Assembly (NCBI RefSeq): GCF_048773025.1
Contig: NC_133550.1
Location: 61,139,176-61,203,175, forward strand
From: Camelus bactrianus
Lineage: Eukaryota > Chordata > Mammalia > Artiodactyla > Camelidae
DNA length: 64,000 nt
Reading direction: 5' to 3'
Below are positions 42,354-53,149 of the stretch, piece by piece (the first letter of the stretch is position 1; each line of letters starts with the position of its first letter). The notes beneath the pieces are model-generated. The model saw only the letters and a program-made list of their open reading frames with translations, made no database searches and was not told where the DNA came from. The position numbers and the translations under genes are program-made.

Positions 42354-42645
42354 GTGGGGGAGGGTATAGCTCAGTGGTAGACTGCCTGCTTAGCATGCAC
42401 GTCATCCTGGGTTCAATCCCCAGTACCTCCATCAAGAAATAAGTAAATAGGTGGGGAGGGTATAGCCTAGTGGTAGAGTGCATGCCTAGCATGTGCAAGG
42501 ACCTGGGTTCAATACTCAGTACCTGCAATCGATCAATCAGTCAATACCTAATTATCTACCCCCCAAAAAAGATTTTTTTTAAGAGATAAGTAAATAAAAC
42601 CTAATTACCTCCCCCCAAAAAAGCATTTTTTAAATAAATAAAAAT
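42354..42645 (+). repeat. Camelid SINE 1, inserted in L1 and itself interrupted
   Basis: The head (42354-42449) has A box TATAGCTCAGTGGTAGACTG and B box GGTTCAATCCCC; the tail (42581-42645) has CCTAATTACCTCCCCCCAAA. Flanking target duplications are 42338-42353 and 42646-42661, matching at 13 of 16 positions. A second SINE splits its tail. Confidence 0.88.
42450..42580 (+). repeat. Camelid SINE 2, nested in the tail of SINE 1
   Basis: It starts GGTGGGGAGGGTATAGCCTA and has B box GGTTCAATACTC and tail ACCTAATTATCTACCCCCCA. The 16-bp flanks 42434-42449 and 42581-42596 (AAGAAATAAGTAAATA / AAGAGATAAGTAAATA) differ at one base and are its target duplication, so it went in after SINE 1. Confidence 0.88.
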
Positions 42646-43398
42646 AATAATTTAGAGTTAGATAGTGGTGATGATTGTACAACTTTGTAAATATACTAAA
42701 AGTCCACTAAACTGTACACTTTAAGTGGGTGACTTTTGTGGTATGTGAATTACATCTCATTTTTTTTAAATGTTAATAACATTATTGTGTGAAAGTAATA
42801 AGATCTAAATAAACTGAGGGATATATCATTTTCATAGATTAGAAGAGTCAATATTATAAATATATCAGTTCTTCTCAGATTACTCTACAAATTCAATATA
42901 ATCCCAATCAAAATCCCAGATGTCTTTTCCCCCCTGAAGTTAACAAGCTGATTCTAAAATGTATATGGAGAAATGTTAGCTATCTTGATTGCGGTGTGGT
43001 TTCATGGGTGTAGACATCTATAAAACTTCATCAAATTGTACATCTGAAATACGTGCAGTTTACTGTCCAGGAAACATACTACAAGAAAGATGTTTGGAAA
43101 ACTAAAATAAAATGCATATGGAGATGCAAAGGAAAACCCATTTTTATCAAATAAAGAACAAAACCAGGGAACTTACTATACCAGACATGAAGAACTATTG
43201 TAAGGACAGGAATTTAAATAGTGTGGTGTTTCTATAATAGACAAACAGACTAATGGAACAGAATAGAGTCCAGAAACAAACCCACACATGACACAAAGTG
43301 ACACTGCAGTGTGGTGGGAGAAGGATGATGTTTTCAGTAAATAGTGCTGGGTCAACTGGAGAGGCTGTTGTGAAGAAAAAATGCATCTTGACCCCTAT

Positions 43399-43687
43399 AA
43401 TAGCTTCCTGTGGCTGCTGTAAAAAATAACCACGAACTTGTGGCTTCAAACAGTAGAACTTTATACCTTCACAGTTCTGGAGGTCAGAAGTCCAGAATCA
43501 GTAATCACTGGGCCAAAATCAATGTGTTAACAGAGCCAACCTCCCCCTGGAGGCTCTAGGGGAGAATCTGTTGCTTGCCTCTTCCAGTTTCTGGAGTTGC
43601 TGGCATTCCTTGGTTCATGGCTGCATCAATCTAATTGCGAGGCCAGCAACTTCCAATGTGTGTGTCTCTCTGCTGTTTCTTCATAAG

Positions 43688-43756
<69 letters not shown>

Positions 43757-43942
43757 TCTCCTTCTGCCTTCTTCTTATAAGGATGCATGTGGTTGTATTT
43801 AGGGCCCAAATAGATAATCCAGGATAATCTATTTCAAGACCTTTAACTTAATAACATCTGCAAACCCTTTGCCATATAAAATAACAGGTTCCAGGGATTA
43901 GGAGGTGTGCATCTTTGGGAGCCCATTTTTCAGCCTAACATA
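43399..43942 (-). mobile_element. Solo LTR fossil, ERVL-MaLR (MLT1 group), inside L1
   Basis: In reverse, it carries the MaLR LTR order: TTCCTGTGGCTGCTG, CACAGTTCTGGAGGTCAGAA, GGAGGCTCTAGGGGAGAATC and GATAATCCAGGATAATCTAT. It is flanked by ACCCCTAT at 43391-43398 and 43943-43950, a likely target duplication. It is an isolated, degraded LTR without internal genes; the family is known to be of eutherian age (of the order of 100 million years). It contains the TG microsatellite. Confidence 0.75.
43695..43753. repeat. (GT)n microsatellite, about 29 units
   Basis: A pure dinucleotide run within the LTR fossil, ending at GTGAAATCTCC. Confidence 0.97.
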
Positions 43943-45037
43943 ACCCCTATCTCACGCCATAAACAGAAATAAATGCCAGACCTAAATGTGAAAGATTAAA
44001 ACAATGAAGCCTTAGAAGAAAGCACAAGAGAACATCTCCATGACCTTAAAACAGGAAAAGTTTTCTTAAACTGTAAACAAAAAAGCTAATCATTTTTTAA
44101 ATAGAGTATATTAAATTTAAGAACTAGCTTCAACAAAAAACACACTTAGAAGAGTTAAAAGACAACCCACAAAAGTGGGAGAGGATATTTGCAACACATG
44201 CATACAGCAAAAAAGCTTCTGCTTGAAATATATATAGAATTCCTATAAATCAATATGAAGAACATCCAATACAAAAAGATACCCCAACAGAAGAATAGTA
44301 AAGACTTGAACAGCTAAGAGAATACCCATGCAGCCAATAAGCACAAGAAAAGGTGCTCGGTTTCATTAGCAATCAGGGAAATGCAAATTAAAACCACAGT
44401 GCAGTAGCACTGCACAGCTACCAGAATGGCTAAAGTGAAAAGGGCAGAAAATATCAAGTGTCAGAGAGGACATGGAGTGATCAGAACTGGTGGGAGTGTC
44501 AACTGTTACCATCATTTCGGAAAACTTTTTGGCAGCTTCTGCTACAACAGAACACATGTAGACTTTTGACCCAGCAATTCTGCCTCTAGGTATAGACCCA
44601 ACATGGTCACCAAAAGACACATACCCCAGGAGAATATTCATAGCAACACTATGTGTAATGGGCAAAACCTGGAGACTATCCAAATGTCCACCAACAGTAG
44701 AATGGATAAGATACAGTGTGGTGTATTAACTCAGTGGAGCATCACACAGCCATACGGATAAAGAACGTACAACCACGGGCAACAGCATGGATGGATTCTA
44801 CAAATAGAACATTGAGTAAAAGGAGCTGCAGACAAAAGAGGACATGATTCCATTTACACAGAGAACAAAAGCAGATCAAAATCTTGAGAGCTCAGGACAG
44901 TGATTCCCTTTGCAGGGAGTTGAAAGGAAACACCAAGGGGGCTCATGGGGAGCTGGCTGTGTTCATATCTTTGTGTGTGTGTTCACGTGTTTATCTGGGT
45001 GCTGGCTACATGTCACGTTCATCCTGTATACACTTAT

Positions 45038-45086
<49 letters not shown>
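45038..45086. repeat. (GATA)n microsatellite, about 12 units
   Basis: A perfect tetranucleotide tract at the end of the third L1 fragment, bounded by CTTATG and GGTATTTCG. Confidence 0.97.
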
Positions 45087-45379
45087 GTATTTCGATAGAA
45101 AATTGTACTCCCAAAGTAAATTATATGTAATCATATGGGTTAAATGCAAAAATGTCATTAAGTAACAAAAGCAAATGCAAATTGTGTATTGCATGCCACT
45201 GTTTTTTTAAAAAGTGGACAGGGTGACTATACACACGTGGGTGTATATATGTGTATGTACATATACACATATATGCATATGCAAAGATCCTTCCTGGAAG
45301 CGTGTGGAAAAACTGCCATCGGCTTATTGCCTCTCAGAGGGAACTTGTTAGCCTGCATAAAGTTGTTATCCTGTAAGTA

Positions 45380-46160
45380 TATTTCTTAAACTATTAAATA
45401 GTTCACACATTTGAAAATGTTTAGAGAAAAACAACAATCAGCTAAAAATTTTTTTAAAAGACCGATGTTTGGAAAGTATGGGGAAGCAGCAAAGTCCCTG
45501 TGGTGCCTCAGCGAAGGGCTAAGTTCAGGGTTCTTCGGGTTTCTCTACAGGGGTCCCCTGGGGGGCTCATGTGCACCCCCCCACCCCCCTTACAGGTGGG
45601 AAACAGAGACTGAAAAGTCCTGCAGCCGCAGCAGCCCAGGTCGACAGGTCCCGCTCGCATTCGTGCAAGTGTTTGGTTTTTGCCCTGCAGCTTTGGAGTC
45701 AGACAGTTGTAGGAAAAGGTCGTGTGACTTTGGCAAGTCACGGCCTCCCAGAGCCGGGGTCTCTAGGTCTGGAAAATAGGGGTGGTAACCCCCGCTTCGC
45801 ACTGAGGCCGGCCGAACGGATGTGTGCCGGGAGGCTGGCGGACAGCTGGAGCTCTGTAGGTGGCCGCGACCAGCCACTTGTCCCCAGGGCAGGGACCTGG
45901 CCGAAGCCTCCCACCGCACTGCTCCGAAACGAACACAAGGTGGCGCCCACCCCCCACAGGTCCAGGGAGGTCCCGCGTCTGAGGGCGTTGGCTGCTGGAA
46001 GGAGGGAGGGGAGGGAGGCAGCCGCTTCTGCACACGTGTACACACACTTCTGGGCCCTGGGGGTGGGGCGCCGTGCCTACTCATGGAGGCAGGACTGGGG
46101 GTACTGGGAGCCCAGAAGGAGGGGAAAGGGGAAAGACTCTCCACCTAGGATAGAGCCCTG
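45380..46160. other. GC-rich intergenic block with MIR and candidate CTCF motif
   Basis: This GC-rich island sits between AT-rich L1 and an LTR fossil. It contains a forward MIR (45680-45790: TTGGAGTCAGACAGTTGTAG, GACTTTGGCAAGTCACGGCC). Open frames on both strands reflect base composition; none resembles a known protein. Several CpGs lie at 45790-46070. Confidence 0.5.
45931..45947 (+). promoter_or_regulatory. Candidate CTCF binding motif
   Basis: ACACAAGGTGGCGCC fits the CTCF core: AGGTGGCGC matches the AGRKGGCRS part fully and three of the five bases before it also fit. It lies midway between the CARD10 and CDC42EP1 promoters. This is a motif match only. Confidence 0.35.
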
Positions 46161-46184
46161 GGATTAGAATTTAGGATCTTGAAT

Positions 46185-46568
46185 TGTGTTGAATGGTAAC
46201 CCCCACAAAAGATAGATCCACCAGAATCCATAAGTGTGACTTTATTTGGAAAAAGCGTCTTAATTAAGATAAGGATCTTGAGATGAGATCATCCTGGATT
46301 ATCCAGGTGGGCCTGGAATCCAATGACAAGTGTTCTTGTGAGAAGAGACACCGACACGGAGAAGGTGACGTGGAAAGAGAAGCAGAGGTTGGAGCAGAAC
46401 ACCTGTGGTCGCCAGAAGCTTGAAGAAGCAAGGACCCTCCCCTAGAGCCTTGTGAGGGAGCACAGCCTTGCCGACACAACAGTGAGAGAATAAATCTCTT
46501 GTTTTAAAACCGAGTGCCTTCAGGCACCCAGTTTGTGTCATTCGCCACAGCAACCACAGGAAATTAAC
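46185..46568 (+). mobile_element. Solo LTR fossil, ERVL-MaLR (MLT1 group)
   Basis: Forward MaLR order: GTGTGACTTTATTTGGAAAA, ATCCTGGATTATCCAGGTGG, CCAATGACAAGTGTTCTTGT, GAGAATAAATCTCTTGTTTT (the LTR polyadenylation region) and CACCCAGTTTGTGTC. It is an isolated, degraded LTR of eutherian age, in the opposite orientation to the 43.4-kb copy. Confidence 0.8.
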
Positions 46569-46569
46569 C

Positions 46570-47345
46570 CAGATGTTTACATTCTCTTCCTTCTGCTCAA
46601 CCTGCTGACCCCTTCACACCCAAGAGCCTGCAGATGGCACCTAAGGTTTCCACTGATCCCACTATTTCCTCCCCAAACCCAAACTGCACTGTATCCACTG
46701 CTTTTCACCATGACACGTCTGCTTTTGTTGCCCTCTGTCCTTGCAGCTTGTGGGTCCCCTGGGCAACCCCTATGCACCATTCAAGGTGCCCCCCTTTAAC
46801 GTCCTCTTCTAGGTATATTAGTATATTCTGGATCAACAGCTCCCAGCACACCAGGACTCCTCCTTCCCCTCAGCTCACTGCATCTACTCACTCACTGTAT
46901 CATCGCTGTCAGTTCAGCTATGTGTCCCCCTACCCAATGTCCTCACCTCCAGGCCTCTCCATCCCCACAGCTACTGCCCTAGTTCAGGCCCCCTCCAAGT
47001 CTCACCAGGACCTTGTGTCACCTCCTCACTGGTCTCCCTGCCCTAGTCTGGCCCTCCAGCCCATCACCACTGAGCCTTGGTGCTCAGATCACCTCTCTGC
47101 TCAGGGTGCTCAGGGTCACTCCTCTGCTCACAAGCCTTCCATAGCTCCCTGCTGCCCTAAGGAAAGTGTCCACAAGGGAATGACTTCAAACGCCCCTTCC
47201 CACCTCTCACCCTGCCCCACCAATGTCCAACACACCCAAGTGCTGCACACCCCTGGGGCCTTGCATAGGCAGTGTCCTTCGCCTGGAATTCCCTCTCCCT
47301 TTCTGCCAGGCACACTCTAATTTTTGTCTCAGGTCGTCCCTCCTG
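46570..47345 (+). repeat. LINE L2-like sequence
   Basis: 'tctgctcacaagccttccat' and AGCTCCCTGCTGCCCTAAGG (47127-47162), GGGGCCTTGCATAGGCAGTG and 'tcgcctggaattccctctcc' (47253-47300) are L2-like; the first 300 bp are less certain. A 228-codon open frame here has no recognisable product. Confidence 0.55.
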
Positions 47346-47364
47346 CAGTACTCACCAGTTCTCA

Positions 47365-47560
47365 CCATTTAGCAGTGACAACAGCTAAAACATCACCAGG
47401 CTGACCACAAGCCAAGGGCTGTTCTAAGTGTTTTACATGCTTTATACATGTTAACCCTTTGAATTCTCATAACAACCCCAAGAGAAATGCTCCATTACTG
47501 TGCCCAGTTCAGAGGCAGGAAAACTGAGGCCTGATAGGAGAAGAACCATTCAGAAGTGGC
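47365..47560 (-). repeat. MIR SINE
   Basis: GCCAAGGGCTGTTCTAAGTG, ATGTTAACCCTTTGAATTCT, CATAACAACCCCAAGAG and GGCAGGAAAACTGAGGCCTG. Confidence 0.8.
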
Positions 47561-47599
47561 AGAAGGATCTGACCCCAGTCTGCATTGTCATTCCTCCTG

Positions 47600-48650
47600 G
47601 GAGAGGCCTCAGAACTGCTGAAACCTCTCCCATCCATGCTGCAACCACCCAGCCCCAAATTAATCGCTCTCTCCTCTGTAGATTCTGAATTTTGTAAACC
47701 ACCCCCTCACTGCGCTATGTAGGAATTAGCAGATTACACAGTGGTCTCCCCAAAAAGAGCTCCTGGTTAACTTCACTTTACTTCTCTAGGTCCTTGGTAA
47801 CTGGCGTGGGTTTGTAAAGGGTTCAGTAAACTGGAATGAATGAGTGAATGAGTGAATGGTTTCCAGGGATGTCAGATCCTGGGGATTTTTCACCCTCCTC
47901 AAAGAAAAGAATGCATTATGCAAATTATCTGGGGCCAGACCTTTTCCCTTCTCCCTCCCACGCTCCCTCCTCCTAGCCCCTCCCCTCCCCCACCCCCCCA
48001 GTTTCTGGGAGGGCACTGGACTCTCCAGAAAATGCCCCAGGCTCTCTACTGGAGCGTTTTCTGATTAGTGATGAAACTAGGGCTTAAAGCTGGTGAATCA
48101 CTAGCCGCTGCCAGCCAGGGCACGTTGGGGTGTCAGGAGGGAAGGGAGAAGCCAGGCTCCCCGTCAACCTCCTATCTCATCACTGTATGGCCTCCCCAGC
48201 CTTTGAAGTCCTGGTGACACTAGCTGGAAAAGGACCTAGCCCTGGGTGCAGGTGAGTTTGAGCAGCTCCTAGACTGTCCCCACTCCTCTGACACACACAC
48301 CCCAACCTCCGCCACTCCCAGGTCCCAGGAAACTCAAGGCCCCAACAGTTCACACACCCCATTCCCATCTTTGGTCTGGCGACTCACTGATGACACCCAG
48401 GGAGGCGCTGCATCCACATTTAGAGGTAGAAAACCAGCTTAGGGAGACGGAACTCCCAGCGACCACCCAGAGGAAGTAAGGAGGACACAGGAAGTTGAAT
48501 CCCAGTGCTCTGCCTCCCAAGGGGGTTTCAAGCAGGACCGGCCATTTCTTGATTTAAGGATCGTACCCTTGGAGGACAAAGTATGCATTGCCAGCTCCAA
48601 CCTTGAGACACCTGGAGGAATCTTAACAAGCGTCCCAGGGGCTTGAGGCA
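47600..48650. other. Intergenic, no gene recognised
   Basis: There is a pyrimidine-rich stretch at 47940-48005 and otherwise unique-looking sequence with no recognisable exon or RNA. Confidence 0.5.
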
Positions 48651-48659
48651 GGTGGGGAA

Positions 48660-48895
48660 ACACCAATCCGACGGTTCAGGGCTCACGTCCAGGTTCAAGT
48701 CCCAAGTTGACGCCTAACAAGTCACAGTTCCTGTGACCTTGGACAAGTTTCTTAGCTTCCATAGGCCTCAGTCTGCCCATCAGTAAGATGGGAGCAACTC
48801 TGAGTACTTACACATCACAGGATTCTGGTGAGGATTGTATGAGACAACACAGAAAGAATTTAGATCAGGCAGTGCACACTCAATGAATAGCACAT
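48660..48895 (+). repeat. MIR SINE
   Basis: CAGGTTCAAGTCCCAAGTTG, TGTGACCTTGGACAAGTTTC, GGCCTCAGTCTGCCCATCAG and TAAGATGGGAGCAACTCTGA. Confidence 0.8.
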
Positions 48896-49244
48896 TTTTC
48901 AAAGGGTATTTTGAAGGAATGGTTCCCCAAGGAGGAAGCATTTGGAGTGAATCCTTGTCATCAGAGAGGAATGCTCCCCACACCTGCCCAGTAGAAGGCT
49001 CAGGCCTGCGGCCTCCTTACAGACCCGGAGGCCTATTCCACACCACACCTGCCAGGTGAGAGTCTGGAAGGTGGGAAGCTGGTATTTTTAACAAGAGCCC
49101 CAGGGAGTTCCTTGGATCAGGCAAGCCTGGGAATCCCAGGGGCTGAGTTTCACTTTTTTTCCCTTGTAGGCTCTTCTAGTAAAACCCCTTCCACCCACTT
49201 GTCAGCATGTCCTTAGGGGAAAACCAACTTTCGCTTTTTCCCAA

Positions 49245-49450
49245 GTAGTAATAACATTTAGCTGGTATTAAAGCCTCACTAGTGCCAGGGGCTTTGCTAA
49301 ATCAATTCCATTCACCACCTGAGGACCACCTGGGGCAGGTCCTCTCTTTAGCTCCATTTTATAGAGGTGGAAACTGAGGCCAGGGAAGTTAATAACTTGC
49401 CTAAGGTCACAGAGCTGGAACTTGGCAGAGCCAGGACTCTCTCCACCACA
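49245..49450 (-). repeat. MIR SINE
   Basis: AATAACATTTAGCTGGTATT, CAGGGGCTTTGCTAAATCAA, GGTGGAAACTGAGGCCAGGG and AAGGTCACAGAGCTGGAACT. Confidence 0.8.
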
Positions 49451-51780
49451 CAGTAGGGCCTTTGCAAGCAGCCCCAGCACCTTGGGGAAGTGCCTTGATG
49501 CTCCAGCCCAGAGCAGATCTCTCAGGAGCTGACAGCCTGCAGTCTGCCTTTTCCAGGCAGCTTCACAGAGCTGGTGGCCAGGATCCCAGTCCCAGTCCCC
49601 AGGCCCTTCCCCTCACCATGTCCACCCTGCCACACTGAATCTCAATCTCAGTAGTTCCTTTACTCGACCCCTCCGCCTCCTGGCCCTGGGGCAAAAGAAA
49701 GTGCTCTGGAGTCACGGAAAGCCCAGGCTTTGAGGCCAGGATGAATGATCCTGTCCCCAAGCCCACCCCATCCCTCCGGTCCCACAAATTTCCCCTCGCT
49801 TCCTCATCTGCACCTTTTCTCAGGCCCGTCATGTCTCTGGAAATGTTTGCCTTTGACCAAGCTGTTTCCCAGTTCAGGCACATCCCTTCCCAATTTTAGG
49901 CTTCTGTGTTGAGAGGGTGGCCTCCTCCAAGAAGCCTTCCATGACTGCCTCCTCTGGGTTAGCTGGCTCCTCAGTAACCCCACACCCCTCTAGGGGAGAC
50001 TGCCTCAAGCACTAATGAGGTTGTGTCCTAAAGGTCTATCTCCGGGTCCTCTGAGCTAGGGTATGGGATGTGGGGGAGGGGAGACAGAGGACAGGTTTCA
50101 CTGACCTCCTTCCAGATTAGGTTGGGGAAGAGGAAAAGGGCAGGTTTCCCTCTGCCCAGCCTCTTCCACTGGCCATGACCCTCAAGCCCTCGATCAGTAC
50201 CTCCTGTTGGGCAACCACAGGACTGATTGGCTGGGACTGCCTGGAGGCGAGGAGGGCAGGGCTGTTTGCTTCCCCCTGGGCACCTTTGGCCAGCCCCACC
50301 CCACCGTCTGCCCCTGACCCCAGCTCCTCGGACCTGGGGCTTTGAACATGGAGGGATATTTCAAGGTATGAAATGACACCTTGGTCCCAGTTCTCTCTGG
50401 CTGGTCCCAAGGCATCCGGCAGCCCTGCCCCCATCCTCCTGGCGTGGAGGCCACAGAGGAAAATGCAGTGGGTGCAAGATGAGGCTGATGGAGTTCTGGC
50501 CCATCACTCCCACCCCGAGATGAGAGACTGAGGCCACCAGAACCTGACAAAGCCAGAGCTGAAGCCCTGTGGCCCCACTGGGGCAGAGTGGGATCTGGCC
50601 TCCTCCTTCAGCTCTCCCTCAGGCCCTCCACCATCAAAGCAGGGGAGGACTCTGGGGTTAGGGGAGGAGAACGGGGCGGAGCACCCAGACGTGGGGGGGC
50701 TGGGCCCCGGAGCCAGGGATGCTTCCTGCGGACACTGGACTCTCGACTCCCACATTCCTGGCCATTCCGAAGACTCCTCTCTCCTCCTCCCTCCTTGCTC
50801 TCCCCAGCATGGGGGAGGGCAGTGCCTGGGTCTGAGCTGGCTGCTTGGGGGGCCTCTGCAGGGAGGGACTGAGGTCTAGACTAGAGGGGCTGCCCAGGAG
50901 GCCTGGCCAACACACCACCCTGGGGGTCCTTGTGATCTCATAAACAGGAAGTCTCCCTCCTCCCTGTAGACCGGCCCCTGTGTACGCAGGCGCTGGACTG
51001 GAGGCCCAGCGGCCCTTGACCTCTCCGGCTGCTTCCTGTTAGCCAGGCCAGAGGAGAGAGAGAGGCAGACAGAAATGGTCTGAGATGGGGGAGAGGGCTG
51101 AGGGAGGGTGGGAGCTGAAGAGAAAAGCTCAGAGAGGCTGAAAGGAAGGAGGCAGAACAAGGCTGGCACATAGTAGGCACTGAATAAATATTCCGGCCTG
51201 AGGTCGGGTAAGGAGGGGAAGGGCTGCTTTGGGGAGAGCAGCTTAGTTGGGGGAAAGAGAGGCCTAGCACGTAGTAGGTGCTCAGTAAATACTTGAGGCC
51301 GATGTTTAGGCTAGGCGGGGAGGGAATGTTCCTGGGAGGGCAGCACTGGATGGGGGGGCGGGAGAAGGGGGCTCCCCTGGCCTGGCTGCTCCCTGTGAGT
51401 GAACAGCCCTCAAGACTCAGCATCCCATTGTCCCTGTCTGGCCCCAACCCCGCCTCAGGCCGCCCTGGCCAGGCCACTGTCTCAAGGCCTTTATTTTTAA
51501 AATCCCTGCGGTGTTCCCACCCCAAACCAAAGGAGCAGTGCCAGCTGCAGATCCGCCTGCGGCCTCGGCTCAGGGCCCAGAGGCGCCGGGGGTGGGGCAT
51601 CCGGCCACCCTGCAGCTGCCGCTGCAACTCTGGGAGGGCTACTAGACCAGCCAGCATGCCCAAGCAGAAGGAGGCCCTGGGATGCCCCCCAACACTGGGC
51701 CAAAGGTTAACCCAGAAACCCACTAGGGTAGCTAGGGACCAGATTTGCATGTGGAATCCAGTGGCTTGTTCTGTAAAGCA
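49451..51780. other. Intergenic, GC-moderate, no gene recognised
   Basis: Open frames on both strands follow base composition. Notable are an inverted pair of ETS-type sites (AACAGGAAG at 50944, CTTCCTGTTA near 51032), two TAGTAGGYRCTSARTAAATA-type repeat ends (51170-51192 and 51270-51295) and a conserved-looking GC-rich patch near 51530-51650. No product can be named. Confidence 0.45.
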
Positions 51781-51924
51781 AATCTTTGTTTCCCCACCTT
51801 CCACCAAATACGTGCACAGCACCTACTGTGTGTCAAGAGGGAGGCAGGGGCTCGACCTTGTGGCAGGTGGGGCCTGCAGAGGATGCAGGCGATGCAGTTT
51901 TGGGGCACTTCTGGAAAGAGCCCG

Positions 51925-52110
51925 TGCCTGGCTCCATTCCTTCTGGACTGTATGGCCTGGGGCAAATCATTTGGCTTCTCTGAGCCTCAGGCTCCTCCCC
52001 TGTCAGATGGGACAATGACAGCTACCATGGAAGGCTGGGGTCCATCTCCAGACCCAGCAGTGAACAAGGTAGACAGTCATGGTCCCTGCCCTCACAGAGC
52101 CTAATGTCCA
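51925..52110 (+). repeat. MIR SINE and adjoining old repeat
   Basis: GGCCTGGGGCAAATCATTTG, GCTTCTCTGAGCCTCAGGCT, CCCTGTCAGATGGGACAATG, then a 'catggtccctgccctcacag' segment of an unassigned old repeat. Confidence 0.7.
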
Positions 52111-52599
52111 GGGGGAAGGTGATTCCTTCCCCCACCACCATGAACAAGGTCATGGCAGTCACAAAAGGCAGAGTGGAAGGGAGGGTGGCAGTGGGTAAGG
52201 GGTGTGGGAAAAACTAATTTAGATGAGTGGTCTGGTAGGTGACATTTGAGCTGAGAGGGAGCCAGCCTTTCACTCACCTGGGGTAAGAGTTTTCTGGGCA
52301 GAAGGAATAGCAGTGCAAAGGTCCTGAGGCTGAGGGGCAGGTGAGGGGGACCTGAGATAATGGGTATGGAAAGACTCTGTAAACTCTCCAGGGCTATGAA
52401 CTTGGAAGAAGTGGTTACTATTGCTATTGTCACTATGTCAAGTCTAGGGAGGAGACAGAGATGTCATGCCACAGCTGAGAGCTGCCCCTGCATCCCTTCC
52501 GGTTCACTTACTCCACCTAGAGAATGCGCAGCTGGCCGCCCAGCGGATGTGCCTGGGTCCTTGAACTACAAAGGGCGTTCACTCTGGCCCAACTTGTTT

Positions 52600-52770
52600 T
52601 CTCCTTTGATCCTCCCGACAGCTATGAGGTAGGGCTGGCAAGGCTTATTATCATTGTGTCCATTTGATGGTCAGGGAAACTGAGGCAGAGGTGGACACAG
52701 GATGGTGACAGTGGCTTGCTGAGATCACCTAGCTCAGTGATGGCAGAGCTGAGCCACAAGCCCAAGTAGC
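52600..52770 (-). repeat. MIR SINE
   Basis: TTGATCCTCCCGACAGCTAT, GAGGTAGGGCTGGCAAGG and GGGAAACTGAGGCAGAGGTG. Confidence 0.7.
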
Positions 52771-53149
52771 TGGGTTCCCAAGCTGGTCCATCCCCCTGCC
52801 TTGCCCCAGCATCTGGCCCAGCACCCACAAACTAGCACACAGACTCCACCAGGAGGTGCCAGCCACCCCCCAGGCTCCAGCCCGAGAAGAATGCAGCCTG
52901 ACCCTCCCCGCGGGAGCGCTGGCCAGCAGGCTTTGGCAGGAGAGAGGCCGGCTGAGTCAACAAGAGGCTGGCAGGGGCTCAAGCTGCCCACCAAGGTGGA
53001 GTCAGAGACCTAGAAGGGGCTGTCCACTCCCCACCCCTCACTCTTACTCTCCGTGAGACCCTCCCTCCTGCTTGTCAGGGGGCCTGCCAGCCCAGTTAAC
53101 CCCTGCAGGCCTGACCGGGGAACGGCCTAGTGAGAATCAATGGGTCAAT

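Larger units (their letters stand above)
41566..42780 (+). repeat. Second L1 3' fragment, split by nested SINEs
   Basis: L1 text (GGATGGCTATAGTCAAACTG at about 41728, 'agtgttggccaggatgtgga', 'caaatgtccatcaatttgat' 42010, GGTTGCCAAGGGCTGGGGGG) stops at 42353 and resumes at 42646 with TAGTGGTGATGATTGTACAA, CTTTAAGTGGGTGACTTTTG. Confidence 0.85.
42785..45000 (+). repeat. Third L1 ORF2 fragment, interrupted by an LTR fossil
   Basis: ATATCAGTTCTTCTCAGATT, 'caatcaaaatcccagatgtc' (42906), 'taatggaacagaatagagtc' (43252), then after the LTR 'caataagcacaagaaaaggt', GGAAATGCAAATTAAAACCA (44379), 'agcaattctgcctctaggta'. It is heavily decayed and non-coding. Confidence 0.85.

Noticed and set aside
39840-45000. 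Possibility of an active L1 in the repeat-rich stretch
   Set aside because: Only ORF2-end and 3' pieces are present, from at least three copies, all with interrupted frames and no 5' end.
45571-46167. Overlapping open frames of about 180-200 codons on both strands
   Set aside because: They span a MIR and a GC-rich block. Being open on both strands points to composition, not coding.
46634-47320. A 228-codon plus-strand open frame
   Set aside because: It lies over L2-like, C-rich sequence and its Ser/Pro/Thr/His-rich product matches nothing I know.
50938-51822. A 294-codon minus-strand open frame
   Set aside because: It has no recognisable domain, low-complexity Ser/Leu/Pro content and crosses repeat-derived ends; it is not convincing as a gene.
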